A stretch of DNA of 64,000 nt from Diploptera punctata (GCA_030220185.1 JASPKZ010003432.1:1302001-1366000); one strand, 5' to 3'; positions 10,741 through 21,899 are shown, numbered from the stretch's first letter. Numbers and translations are program-made. Notes: generated from the sequence alone by a model not told the origin.

Positions 10741-11066
10741 GTCCTGCGCTGTAGCCGAGTGGTTAAGGCAAGACGCCTTGGCGCAGAGCTACGAGACTTG
10801 TGCTGGTTCGAGTACCCATGGGAGAAGAAATTTTCTCATGGAATTTCGGCCAGTATGGGACCGATGCCCACCCAGCATCATGAGGCATTTGGATAGCTAC
10901 AATAAGTAGTGACTCCATGTTGAGAAGACCAACTATAACAGCTGGGGGGGACTTGACATGCTGACCACATGTCACCCCTACACTGGCTTATGATCATCTA
11001 CCTCTGTGATTAACACATGTGGATGTCAGGCCTACAGCTGTCTGGTAGGCCAAGGGCCTGTCACAC
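10741..11066 (+). mobile_element. SINE S2
   Basis: GTAGCCGAGTGGTTAAGGC head, GGTTCGAGTA box B, full family body ending GGTAGGCCAAGGGCCTGT. Well conserved. No clear duplication found. Confidence 0.82.
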
Positions 11067-11274
11067 TTGGAAAAAGAAAAGAATTATTGAGCCTATTACA
11101 CTGGTCAACATGGTTTTTGTCTCGAGTACCAATAGTAGTCTTAATGCAGTTTTTTATCGTGTTTTCAAATATGTATTCAGAATTTCTTCATCACCCACAG
11201 TTTTTTATTTCAATTTCAATTAATGGATTTAAATAATTATTTTATGCTTTACAAACATTAAAGGGATTACGTCA

Positions 11275-11660
11275 AAATCAAAACATACAGTGTTGTACCC
11301 TGACTTGCAATCTGCAATGAGACCAGTTCCACACTGCGAAGAATTGCCCATACCAAAGCCTCCAGAACATGTGATATTAGATGAAGAGAGCTCAGATTTT
11401 GATGGAAGTAAGGAAGAAGAAGAAACAGATTTTGGTGATACAACTTTTGAACAAAGCTGTTCATCTGAGCCTCATTTATTGACTCAAGAAGATCTTAACG
11501 ATCTCATATGAGATTTAAAGTTATCCAAAAACCAGTCTGAAATGCTTGGTTCCTGGCTAAAAGGATGGGATCTCTTGGAAACTTTGCATGATGGAGAAAA
11601 ACTGATATCATACTTGAATTGAGGAGAATCACTATTTTTCTTTCTGAGACAAAAACAAAA
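11275..11660 (+). pseudogene. Fragment of a widespread insect repeat ORF of unknown function
   Basis: Reads LYPDLQSAMRPVPHCEELPI, an acidic stretch, then EPHLLTQEDLNDLI, a stop, and LSKNQSEMLGSWLKGWDLL. This signature recurs as a repeat-associated ORF in insect genomes as I recall it, but I cannot name the transposon or the function. The in-frame stop marks it as dead. Confidence 0.4.
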
Positions 11661-11689
11661 AGTTTATTTTTTGTTGCTGAGTGTTATTA

Positions 11690-12100
11690 TTATTATGCCA
11701 TATGCCAGCACTGATATATGGCACAGTGAGAATTGGGCCATTAACAGATCAGAAGAAGAAAATTAGTAACAACAAAGATGAGATTTTTTTAAGAGGAATA
11801 GACCGGTCATACATTTGCAGACTAGGTGAAAAATACTACCATTGGAGAAGATTTAAATATTTTCAATATAACAGAACAAAATTGAATACTGTAACAGAGA
11901 ATAGATGAACCATATTAACAGGATGGAAAATAATAGACTATTAAGTTATTAAAAAACATTTTTTCTATAATCTTGCCAAAATTGGCAGAATATATCTGAC
12001 AACAGTATAAGCTAGTAGAAAATAGAATTGCAAGAAGACCTACAAAAAGATGAATATTGCTTTAAAACTTCTGATATTGAAAAGGCCAACAAGCCTAAAC
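11690..12100 (+). mobile_element. RTE-like LINE remnant
   Basis: MPALIYGTVRIGPLTDQKKK, DEIFLRGIDRSYICR and a frame-broken 'HINRMENNR' follow the order of RTE C-terminal motifs. (ATT)n-like sequence follows at 12110-12140. Decayed; lies just upstream of exon 12191. Confidence 0.5.
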
Positions 12101-12190
12101 CATGTAAATGATTATTATTATAATTATTATATTGTTATTATTAGTATATGTAATTAAAAAACTCAAGGTATTTATTTTCTCTTTTTTCAG

Positions 12191-12244
12191 GTGATTATCG
12201 GATATGTAACCTGACAGACGTACCATGCTTAGCTAAAAACAAAA
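12191..12244 (+). CDS. DEG/ENaC channel, short exon
   Basis: A 54-nt exon between TTTTTTCAG and GTAAGG. With the single G carried over from the previous exon it reads GDYRICNLTDVPCLAKNK. This matches the position after 'CGC..FYYP' where DEG/ENaC proteins have 'G...C.....PCL'. Phase is 1 in and 1 out. The two cysteines belong to the conserved disulfide set of the extracellular thumb/palm region. Short exons like this are missed by ORF calling; phase agreement on both sides supports it. Confidence 0.85.
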
Positions 12245-12439
12245 GTAAGGGTTTTCTTATTTCTTATAAACATTTTCATCTTCATGTTAGCAAATTTCAA
12301 AGGAATAAAGCTATTGAGGTTGTCTCATAAAAATATTTTTTCTTCACTAATCCTGTATGATTGACACTGAAAATGACCATAACCAAAATTTATACAAATG
12401 AGGGTGAATCAAATATAAATGTGAATTTATTTTCTGCAC

Positions 12440-13370
12440 GTTATTTTCACATGTGCCTGCTGCATGACCATGAGGTCTAGACTCACACTGCTCACTGACC
12501 AAAACCTTTCAGTGTTTGGCAATAGTCAATACACCATGAGCGAACAGGCAGTACAAACAATTGTTGCACAATGCATTATAATCAAGTTTCTTGCTAGAGA
12601 TGGGATAAAAAGTGAAATTTTGAGAAAACTTCAAGCATAGTTTGTTGAGTTCACCATCTCGAAGACCCTAGTTTATGAATGGCACAGAATATCTTTTGGG
12701 AAGAAGACGAGATGCTGTCAAAAATGAAGGCTATCAACGAAGGCCAAGAACAAGCATCACAGGGAGAATCATTCAGGCCATTTGTGACCTTATAGATGGT
12801 GACTGTTACATAACGGTAATTGAAATTGCTTATTCAGTTGGCATAAGTTATGGGGAGGACGAGATGCTGTCAAAAATGAAGGCCATCAACAAAGGCCAAG
12901 GACAAGCATCACAGGGAGAATCATTCAACCATTTGTCACCTTATAGATGATGACTGTTGCACAATGGTAACTGAAATTGCTAAGGCAATGCTCAGAAAAT
13001 CATTCACAATAAGCTGAGATTCCGAAAAAATCTCAAAGATGGATGCCATGCTTAATGAGGCAATGCCCAACCTCACACAGCTGGCTTAATGCATGCAAAA
13101 TTGGAGGGAATGCACTGGACTCTTCAACATCCCCCCTACAGTCCAGATTGTTACCTTATGACAGCCATATATTTGGACTGCTGAAAGAATAATTTGGAAA
13201 TCATCAATTACAATGATAGTGCAGTGGAGAGGAGTATGTGTGCAAATGGCTTAACTACCCACCTTTCTTCCTTCTGAAAAATGGAATCGCCAAACTTCCT
13301 ATTTGCTGGCAAAAATATATTTCTGTTGCTGGAAGCTATGTAGAAAAATAAAATATGTGTTTAGTATTTG
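12440..13370 (+). pseudogene. Mariner-like transposon remnant with internal tandem duplication
   Basis: Frames give IKFLARDGIKSEILRKLQA (N-terminal HTH), FTISKTLVYEWHR, then near the end LEGMHWTLQHPPYSPDCYL, the mariner 'HPPYSPDLAP' motif. A block of about 150 bp (GACGAGATGCTGTC at 12707 and 12858) is tandemly duplicated. Many stops; the central catalytic region is missing. Confidence 0.6.
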
Positions 13371-13423
13371 TATTTTGTTTCAATTAATTCCGGATAATAA
13401 ATTTCCAGTTATATTTGATCCAC

Positions 13424-13427
<4 letters not shown>

Positions 13428-13481
<54 letters not shown>
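13428..13481. repeat. (TA)n(TG)n microsatellite
   Basis: About 14 TA units followed by about 12 TG units. Confidence 0.95.
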
Positions 13482-13597
13482 ATGATTTATGTGGGGGTAG
13501 TGAGACCAGAATTCGGAATTAATATTTTTTACTCCAAAGGAGAATCATCTAGCTATCCGAAATGTTAATTCTGTTAGCAATAGGTTATCATACATAA

Positions 13598-15036
13598 TTG
13601 AGGGGGTCAGTGGAATAAGGGCTCATCCCAACTACACTAAGTTTGGAGAAAAATTGCATTTTATTAAATTCTACATTGAGTAAAATATATAGAACACACA
13701 TTGATAATATTTGGTACATGTCTTGTACATAAAATAAGCTTTCTGCCTGCAAATGTATAGATCACTATATTGTTTCATATATTAATCAAATAAAAAGAAA
13801 ATTGAAAATATAAAAAATACAACATGAATAAACAAATTAAATAACACTTTTTATAACTTGAATATTGCATTAATCTATGTATTCTATGTTTGCAGCATCT
13901 GTATCATCATTATCTGATTTAAGGCTGCTGTAAAATGTTTGGTGTACATGTGGTACAAATTTCATGAGAGTCATGATGTCTTCTTTATCATCCTACCATC
14001 ATGATACTTTGTTGTCAATATTACATCTCGACATCTCGTAATACAGGACACCTTCCTTTCCCTTTTTTTAAGGCTTATTACTTCCTCTAAAGCCAAGTCA
14101 CCAAAACCATATTTTACGTACATTACATGTCTGTTTTCCACAAAACGAAACTGAGAGTTTTTTCTGATGTCTACCTTATGCTTGTCCAGCATCACATTTC
14201 TCTTTGTGAACATTTTATTTAAGTTATCCAAATCTTTAAAATCTTTTTCATTTATTTCAATTACTGTGAATGGTTTCTTTGTTTGACTCTTTCTTATGAG
14301 GTGAGCCCACTGTTCAGGTGTATAAACCACTTGTGTTTTTCTTTCAACTTTTTTCAATCACACCAAAGTCAGCATCACAGGGGAGGAAAGTGTGACCTGG
14401 TACAAGAAATTTATGTTCAATTTCTTCAAACCAATGACAATCAATCATATACAGCCAAAGCCCCATTATTGTATAATTCTTATTTTGACCTACACATCAA
14501 ATACTATATACACTATAAGTTTCTTTTTATTTAGCACCTTTTTTCAATCAGTGGCACAACTTTTAATAAACAACTTGCAATTTCGTCCGCACCTCTAGTA
14601 CTCGTAGCAACTGATTCAGGCCAATATATATTTCTTTCCACTGTTGTGTAAAATTTTCTGCTTCGTTTTATTGCACATTTCTTTTTCTTTTCTTAGATTT
14701 TATTACACTATTTCCATTCGTACAAGAACCTGCTGCATCAGCCATTCTGCATTTACTGATATTTGCCGGCAATGCTAGTCAGTATTGCAGCGGACCACAG
14801 ATTAGCGGACAATATATGGTCACGTGTCAGCAGTTGGGATGGGCCTTTATTCCCATGCATGTGAAGAAGTTAGAAATTTTTCTTACACATAAAGTCTCAT
14901 TTACCCTCTTTTGAGCAAAGTTAGAATTATGAGCTTCTAAAGATTAACAGAATATGACCACAGGATACATAATCTGTAAATAACTAAAAATCAACCACTG
15001 GTTGAAATGGGCCCTTATTCCACTGAGCCCCTCAAT
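13598..15036 (-). mobile_element. TIR DNA transposon with decayed transposase-like gene
   Basis: Ends are inverted repeats of about 40 bp: the left starts AATTGAGGGGGTCAGTGGAA and the right complement reads AATTGAGGGGCTCAGTGGAA, each followed by TAAGGGC(T/C)CAT. The - strand holds an N-terminal piece (MADAAGSCTNGNSVIKSKKR), then KFLVPGHTFLPCDADFGVIE, and an open stretch at 13971-14325 (YTPEQWAHLIRKSQTKKPF...). The 'PGHTFLPCD.DFG.IE' motif recalls a large arthropod transposase-like family; I cannot fix the superfamily (Sola-like is a guess). Stops and frame breaks make it inactive. Confidence 0.65.
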
Positions 15037-16134
15037 TTTAAAGGGCAAATAACATGATTTTGTAACATAAATATATGTGGTTCCACAGAATATAAGGATG
15101 ACAAGATCAAGAATGAGTTCTAGGATGAATTAGAATTCATATTTGAAAATTGTCTTAGAAGATTTTAATGCAAAAAGTGAAACCATCAAATCATTAGAGC
15201 TGAAGAAGGTCTACAACTCAATGGTATTAATAAGTTGTTAGTTTATGCTGACTAATTAACTCATGTCCCAAATGGAAGTCAATGACCAATCACATTTCAA
15301 TGAAGTTTGTTTTATAACCAATCACAGTTGTGTTTCACCTCAATATTTATCACTTCTGTTTATCATATTAAAGAAAGCTCCTTCTTTTTAATATTCTGAA
15401 AAGGTCAGAGCATTATTTTGCAGTGACTGACTCTCTACTCTCTAACAGATATGTTGAATATAGCAATTTATATATTATATTCACGTAGCATCAATGTAAG
15501 AATTTAGAATACATGTGATTCCCAGATTGTATGTATAGTGCACGAATGTACCAGATACCACTTGTGGGATATAATATAAAAACATTTGTAGCAATTGATT
15601 ATACCACAATAAAAAGAAACCACTGTTTGCACTTTCTTAAGCATACTATTTCCCAGGTATTTACATTCCAGAAAAATATAATTGACATATTTACATCATA
15701 AGGCATCAGAAATTAATTAATAACCTATAATGTTGGTTATAATATACATTTTGACGTGTATCATTTTTTCTCTACTAGGGTGCATTCTTACAATATTGCA
15801 ATCCTATTTGGCAATAAATAATATGATCTCGTTGCAGTGATGAACAAATGAAATATAACAAATGTTTCTCATTTGTTTTCAAACATTGTCATTTAAATGT
15901 ATAGATAGATAGATGGAAAGCTCTGCGGCCATCACTTAAGTGTTGGCAGTGAGCGGTTCATTTTGGTCCTCCTTAATAAGCAGAACCCCGGGTTCCTGTA
16001 AAATACATTAGCCCTGGTTTAAATTTTGAATTCAAATTTGAAGTTAATTAGCAGAGTGAAGTTGGAAGCGGACCTTTTGGGGTTCTATTCCAGCACGTTA
16101 AATATATAAATATTTTAAAATAACTATATTTAAA

Positions 16135-16330
16135 TAATGACTTGAGAGTAAACAGCTTAATTTTTGATAAAAACAAATGTTTCCTACCTCTCCTCAAATA
16201 AATCTTCTAAGTAGATCGCGATTTTGACACCATAACGGTCTCATCATCAGTACAATCTTGGTGACTGATGTGATGTTGATTGGAAGAAACACTTCTTCTT
16301 CCCTCTGAGGGAAGTCATTTAAAAAACATA
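16135..16330 (-). mobile_element. PLE 3' end fragment with hammerhead remnant
   Basis: - strand order: coding tail, then CTGATGA (16250-16244) + T + GAGACC ... GGTGTC + AAA + ATCGCGAT + C, then the family end GAGGAGAGGTAGGAAACATT. Close relative of the intact copy at 63386-63432, with GAA changed to AAA and a helix II mismatch. Confidence 0.65.
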
Positions 16331-16789
16331 GTTTTTCTTTTATGGCATGCAAACTAGTTTCATAGTAAATATGAGAGTCAACACTTTCACACAGGATAGT
16401 ACAGGTCCACATGAGCTCAGTGACAAGTGGTAACTGTTTTTTTCTTTAAGGGGGAGGTGGCTTGGACGGCTACTACTTACAACTCTGTACCTGCTGTGTT
16501 GCATACTTCAGTTTTATTTAAGGATTTCTCTCAAGAAAATACTGTTAAAACGGCAACCCAGTTCCCTATTCCAAACACACAGTAACTTCCTGGGTTGAAT
16601 CTGACTGTAACACATTCATGTACAAACAGTCTGGTATCACTTCACTGTTTCATGTGCACAGCACAAGTTGCTATCAGACAATGAGTGTCCCAGGTACCTG
16701 TGTGATATAGCAGCTATGTTCCATGCACAGAGAAGACAATACAGCATATTGGTGGGGAATCTGTGGGTAAAGAGCCAGCCCTAATGTTG

Positions 16790-17000
16790 ATGATAATGAT
16801 GACCAGATGATTTTTGGGAACTGTTGGGCCCTAAGCTTCCTGACATTTGTCTTACAGTGAGGAAAAACCCCGAAAACATCACAAATAGGAGGGTTTGTCA
16901 CGATCGCGGAATCGAATCCGGGGCCCGCGGAACATGGACAAGGCAGCATTGCAGAACCTCAAGACCTACAGCTAGTGGACATAGATCATCGTATGATTTT
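16790..17000 (-). mobile_element. tRNA-derived SINE, family S3, antisense
   Basis: The - strand has TAGCTGTAGGTCTTGAGG, GGATTCGATTCCGCGATCG (box B), then GGGGTTTTTCCTCACTGTAA and GACAAATGTCAGGAAGCTTA, and a (CAT)-rich end. A second copy, itself interrupted, is at 30225-30770. Confidence 0.6.
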
Positions 17001-17820
17001 TTGTCATTATATCTTATTTTAAATGGGGAAAACCATTCTCGGTCTTTTTTATTCCACCTCAAGTATTGCCTTATAATGATGTTACCCATTAACAGCTCAA
17101 CTCATCTATCAGGAGTAATGCCATTGAGTGATTTCTCCTTATTATCTAGAGAATTTGGAAATCAAGCATGGCCTATTTAAAGCATATACAATTAAGCTGT
17201 TTACTCACAAATCATTATGTTAATCTATTAGTATTTTTTAAAATATTTATCTATTTAATGTAAACGGCGATGTTGTTGAAAACAAATGAGAAACAATTGG
17301 TACCCGCTTCATTTGCTTCTTTTGTTCATCACTGCAACCATATCATATTATTTATTGCCAAAGGATCGCAATATTGTAAGAATGCACCCTAGTGGAGAAA
17401 TTAATAACCAATGTTATAGGTATTAATTAATTTTTGATGTCCTATGATGTAAATATGTCAATTATGTTTTTCTGCAACACCATTTCCTGGAAAATAATTT
17501 GTTTAAGAAAGTGCAAACAGTGGTTTCTTTTTTTTGTGGTATAGTCAACTGCTACAAATGTTTTTATAGTATCTCTCGCATGCACTATCTGCTGACATTC
17601 ATGCACTATATATACAATCTGGTAGCCGTATTTCTTAGAGAGCCAGTCACTGCAAAATAATGCTATGACCTATTCAGAATGTTAAAAAGGAGGAGCTTTT
17701 TTAATATGATAAACTTCGGTTGATAAATTTGAGGTGAAACACGACTGCGATTGGTTGTAAATAAAAATTCATTGAAATGTGATTGGTCATTGACTCCCAT
17801 TTGGGGCATGAGTTAAATAG

Positions 17821-17822
<2 letters not shown>

Positions 17823-17855
<33 letters not shown>

Positions 17856-17857
17856 GT
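17823..17857. repeat. (TTA)n microsatellite
   Basis: About eleven ATT/TTA units directly upstream of exon 17895, between the element tip and the acceptor. Confidence 0.9.
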
Positions 17858-17894
17858 TATAAAAAATAGAATATCTTGTGTGATTGTGTTATAG

Positions 17895-18060
17895 AGAATT
17901 TGGAAATAATGAATCCAGGGCAAGAAGATTTTACAAGTGATAAAGAACCAATAAATTATCCATGTAACTGTTTGCCAGATTGTGAAAATTACTATTATCC
18001 AATTGAGTCATCAGAAGGAGTGCTCTCTGAAAGTACAGTCAACAATGATTTATTTTTTAA
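17895..18060 (+). CDS. DEG/ENaC channel exon with C.CLP.C motif
   Basis: The acceptor is GTTATAG/AG and the donor AA/GTAAGT. The 166-nt exon completes a lysine codon and reads through NLEIMNPGQEDF, then PCNCLPDCENYYYPIESSEG, the conserved 'C.CLPSC....Y' segment of DEG/ENaC extracellular domains. Phase is 1 in, 2 out, consistent with both neighbours. The donor is immediately followed by a PLE mini-foldback insertion (18074-18240) whose target-site duplication starts at the second base of the intron. The upstream intron contains the long-inverted-repeat element and a (TTA)n repeat. Confidence 0.87.
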
Positions 18061-18073
18061 GTAAGTAATTTTT

Positions 18074-18240
18074 ATTAATAGTGAGTGGAGAACATATTTT
18101 AATCGACTCACCTCATACATTTTCAAACTTCTTTGATACTGACGGTTTCAGACAATATCATGTCCTTCATCAGTCATGGCGTCCACTCACTATTAATGAT
18201 ATAACCTCATAATGTTTACTTCCCAATATTAATTTAAATA
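18074..18240. mobile_element. PLE-derived mini-unit inserted at a splice donor
   Basis: Flanked by TAAGTAATTTTT at 18062-18073 and 18241-18252. It has an antisense arm of about 105 bp containing a hammerhead-like core (complement of CTGATGAAGGACATG), a sense arm of only about 18 bp (CCACTCACTATTAATGA) and the tail AACCTCATAATGTTTACTTC. Confidence 0.85.
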
Positions 18241-18283
18241 TAAGTAATTTTTCATTTTTCAAATATAAGTAATTTTTATTTTA

Positions 18284-18581
18284 AATTTGAATTTGAAGAG
18301 AAAAATTTTCGCCTAGACCGGGACTCGAACCCGGGACCCTTGGCTTTCCGGGCCAAGTGCTCTACCAACTGAGCTACCGAGGCGAGTTACGATCTAGACG
18401 CAAATTTTTCTCTTATATACGTTGTAATTCCCTATCGCCAAATGCTTTTGAAACCATTGTTTCTATCTTTGCAAATGGCGGCTTCTTAGTTAAGAAGACA
18501 TTTATTGGAAATTTAACATTACTTTTAAAAGCCAGTAAGGCCTCTAATTCATTGAGAAATGTTAAATTAATAATAAAAACA
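18284..18581 (-). mobile_element. S1 element with 14-bp TSD (reference copy)
   Basis: Flanked by TAATTTTTATTTTA at 18270-18283 and 18582-18595. The left end is the antisense 3' end (TTTGAAGAGAAAAATTTTCG), then a tRNA-like domain (18311-18383, -), the body (CTTATATACGTTGTAATTCC, AAATGGCGGCTTCTTAGTTA) and at the right a sense-oriented tail (CATTGAGAAATGTTAAATTA then ATAATAAAAA). Confidence 0.82.
18311..18383 (-). tRNA. tRNA-like domain of S1 (probably not a functional tRNA gene)
   Basis: 73 nt with box A GTAGCTCAGTTGGTAGAG, box B GGTTCGAGTCCCGG, a 5-bp anticodon stem TTGGC/GCCAA with loop CCGGAAA, and a 5-nt variable region. The acceptor stem pairs at 6 of 7 positions. Position 33 is C instead of U, and T-runs follow the 3' end. 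Embedded in a mobile unit, so a SINE-type domain is more likely than a cellular tRNA. Confidence 0.6.
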
Positions 18582-18717
18582 TAATTTTTATTTTATTTAT
18601 TGAGAATTTTCCTTATCATTGAGGTTTTTCTCCAATCAATCTTAATAATTAATAAGAGTTTAAAAAAGAATACACAAATGACTATGGGCTAATAGATTAT
18701 CAGTTTGTAACATACAT

Positions 18718-19043
18718 TCACAAATTCCTCTTAATTAAAATACTCCATTGTTCTCTGTCCTCTGTGTCTTGATCCATTACACCAAATTTCCTCATTGAAT
18801 GTCGAATGTTATTCTTACAGGTTGTTCTTGGTCTAATTTTTCTGTTTCTTCTTTCAATTTTCCTTGTATGGACAGCCTTTGGTAGTCTTCCATGCTGCAT
18901 TCTTCTTATGTGTCGATATCATATTAGCCTTCTGTGTTCAATCTCATCCATTATACTTCTTTCTGCATTCATCCATTTTCTAATTTTTGTATTTCTAATT
19001 CTTTCCAGTTGAGATTTTCTGGCAGCTCTTCTCCAAAAATTAA
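18718..19043 (-). mobile_element. RTE-like LINE 3' end, antisense
   Basis: - strand reads WMNAERSIMDEIEHRRL, HIRRMQHGRLPKAVHTRKIE, SMRKFGVMDQDTEDREQWS. The PLE palindrome is inserted at its edge. The CDS side is cut by the target duplication at 19044. Confidence 0.65.
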
Positions 19044-19122
19044 TAATAATAAGTAATATTGTTTATTTTTTATTATTTCACTCACCTCATACTTCATAAT
19101 TCATAGCAGACCCTGGGTTTCT

Positions 19123-20500
19123 TCACATCTTTTGTGACATTCTCAATGCTGCGTCACGTTCACAACTGACGTCCAACGGCCTTCTATCCTGCAGACTGAC
19201 CTCCGCGCCATCTGGTGGCCGACCGAAGAATTTCCAAATCAGTCCTCTTTCTTTATAACCGGGTATTTCAAAATTCATAGTTGTATTTTCATTCTTGCAT
19301 ATGTAAATTTTTTCCCAAATTGTGAGTTCCTTCGGTTTTTCCAATTGTTTAAGTAATTTTGTTTTGGTTTCTATTCTATGTTTTTCTGACCAGGCATGTG
19401 CAGCTATTGCAGATTTTTCGGTTTCTCCATTTTTAACATTTCTGAGGTGTTCTTTTAATCTTGTATTTAGATTCCTTTTTGTTTTTCCTATGTATATCTT
19501 TTCACAATCTTTACAATTAATTTGATAAATTCCCGATTTTTTGCAGTCTTCAATCTTTTCATTTTTGTTGGTTTTTATTAAATTACCTAAGCTGTAATCA
19601 TTTTTAGGTGCTAATTTAATGTTGAATTTGTTGAAAATTTTTTGAAACTTGTCAAATACCAAAGGATGGTATGTGAACTTCTTGAATTTTTTGCCTATAT
19701 TTTTATCTGTCTGAAGAGTACTTTCATTGATGACTTTTTGTTCTTTGAATTTATTTATTTTCTTGTGTATCATCTTCTTTTGAAAACCATTATCCTTAGC
19801 AATTTTTATGATGTGTTCTTTCTCTTTATTGTCATTTTCTTTGCTCATGGGGACATTCATAAGTCTGTGTGTTAAACTATTAAATACTGCCTGTTTGTGT
19901 GAAAAATGGTTAAATCCAGTAGCTTTTATATAATTGTCGATGTGAGTTTCTTTTCTGTAGATTCCAAATTCTATTTTCTTTTTTTCTTCATTCCTAATCA
20001 ATTTAAGATCTAAAAATGGTATTTCATGATCATTTTCTATTTCCATTGTAAATTTGATAGTTTTATTTTGAATATTTAACAGTTTAATGGCATCTTCTAA
20101 TTGTTTCTCTTTTACTATTGCTATGATATCATCTACATATCTTCTCCAAAATTTAAACATCAAAGGATGTGCTTTGGTTACATGACATTCAAAGTTCCCC
20201 ATAAACATGTCTGCTAAGAATGGTGATAATGGATTTCCCATTGCGAGTCCTGATTTCATCTATAGCAATTTCAACATCAGCTATGTAATCTTCTAAATTG
20301 TTAGAGTAACTAATGCATGTTTTCAATCCCTTGTCCAAAATAGATATTTCTTCTTTTGTAAAGTTTTCAGATGATAGGTTAATTATATTATTCTCATTTT
20401 CTTTATCCCTCCCTAATGTAGTGGTTATACTTTTCGTACTTATATTTTTCTTCAATTTTTTTAAAACAGGTTTTAAATTGATTATCTTTTTTCTTTTGTA
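19123..20500 (-). pseudogene. PLE reverse transcriptase/GIY-YIG gene, left arm, internally deleted
   Basis: From 20259 down to 19123 one open frame of 378 codons covers RT motif B (SGLAMGNPLSPFLADMFM), the catalytic YVDD box (FKFWRRYVDDIIAI), the thumb/linker region, and a GIY-YIG endonuclease (GIYQINCKDCEKIYIGKTKR, RLKEHLRNVKNGE, SAIAAHAWSEKH), ending MSQKM. Upstream in another frame is the N-terminal domain (LSSENFTKEEISILDKGLKT). RT motifs 1-A are missing and the junction (near 20247) is out of frame. The enzyme normally copies the element at the nicked target; this copy cannot make a full RT. Confidence 0.85.
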
Positions 20501-20516
20501 CATCAAAAAAAAAAAA

Positions 20517-21899
20517 TTGATGTACAAAAGAAAATGATAATTAATTTAAAACCTGTTTTAAAAAAATTGAAGAAAAATATAAGTACAAAAAGTATAACCA
20601 CTACATTAGGGAGGGATAAAGAAAATGAGGAATAATATAATTAACCTATCATCTGAAAACTTTACAAAAGAAGAAATATCTATTTTGGACAAGGGATTGA
20701 AAACATGCATTAGTTACTCTAACAATTTAGAAGATTACATAGCTGATGTTGAAATTGCTATAGATGAAATCAGGACTCGCAATGGGAAATCCATTATCAC
20801 CATTCTTAGCAGACATGTTTATGGGGAACTTTGAATGTCATGTAACCAAAGCACATCCTTTGATGTTTAAATTTTGGAGAAGATATGTAGATGATATCAT
20901 AGCAATAGTAAAAGAGAAACAATTAGAAGATGCCATTAAACTGTTAAATATTCAAAATAAAACTATCAAATTTACAATGGAAATAGAAAATAATCATGAA
21001 ATACCATTTTTAGACCTTAAATTGATTAGGAATGAAGAAAAAAGAAAATAGAATTTGGAATCTACAGAAAAGAAACTCACATCGACAATTATATAAAAGC
21101 TACTGGATTTAACCATTTTTCACACAAACAGGCAGTATTTAATAGTTTAACACACAGACTTGTGAATGTCCCCATGAGCAAAGAAAATTACAATAAAGAG
21201 AAAGAACACATCATAAAAATTGCTAAGGATAATGGTTTTCAAAAGAAAATGATACACAAGAAAATAAATAAATTCAAAGAACAAAAAGTCATCAATGAAA
21301 GTACTCTTCAGACAGATAAAAATATAGGCAAAAAATTAAAGAAGTTCACATACCATCCTTTCGTATTTGACAAGTTTCAAAAAATTTTCAACAAATTCAA
21401 CATTAAATTAGCACCGAAAAATGATTACAGCTTAGGTAATTTAATAAAAACCAACAAAAATGAAAAGCTTGAAGACTGCAAAAAATCGGGAATTTATCAA
21501 ATTAATTGTAAAGATTGTGAAAAGATATACTTAGGAAAAACAAAAAGGAATCTAAATACAAGATTAAAAGAACACCTCAGAAATGTTAAAAATGGAGAAA
21601 CTGAAAAATCTGCAATAGCTGCACATGCCTGGTCAGAAAAACATAGAATAGAAACCAAAACAAAATTACTTAAACAATTGGAAAAACCGAAGGAACTCAC
21701 AATTTGGGAAAAAATTTACATATGCAAGAATGAAAATACAACTATGAATTTTGAAATACCCGGTTATAAAGAAAGAGGACTGATTTGGAAATTCTTCGGT
21801 CGGCCACCAGATGGCGCGGAGGTCAGTCTGCAGGATAGAAGGCCGTTGGACGTCAGTTGTGAACGTGACGCAGCATTGAGAATGTCACAAAAGATGTGA
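20517..21899 (+). pseudogene. PLE reverse transcriptase/GIY-YIG gene, right arm, frameshifted
   Basis: Mirror copy of the left arm with the same deletion junction (20763-20775). A one-base loss in the A-run near 21040 creates a stop after RNEEKRK, and the frame resumes at 21162 (MNVPMSKENYNKEKEH) through the endonuclease to 21899. About seven amino-acid differences from the left arm, including YIG to YLG in the second half of the GIY-YIG signature. Confidence 0.85.

Larger units (their letters stand above)
15249..17823. mobile_element. Long-inverted-repeat element, arms about 600 bp
   Basis: 15249-15909 and 17250-17823 are inverted copies. TGACTAATTAACTCATG and CATGAGTTAAATAGTCA form the tips; GTGACTGACTCTCTACTC-type and TTTATTGCCAAA-type blocks recur in mirror order. 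The interior holds a PLE fragment (16135-16330) and a tRNA SINE (16790-17000). No coding capacity is seen. Class unknown. Confidence 0.7.

Noticed and set aside
13303..13485. Open frame ending in a Tyr-Ile / Cys-Val run
   Set aside because: Translation of the (TA)n(TG)n microsatellite.
18311..18383. Functional tRNA gene
   Set aside because: Lies inside a unit with target duplications, has C at position 33, and many decayed copies exist.
19322..19525. Open frame opposite the PLE endonuclease (also at 21497-21700 and 35057-35260)
   Set aside because: Antisense shadow of the GIY-YIG region, repeated only because the PLE is repeated.
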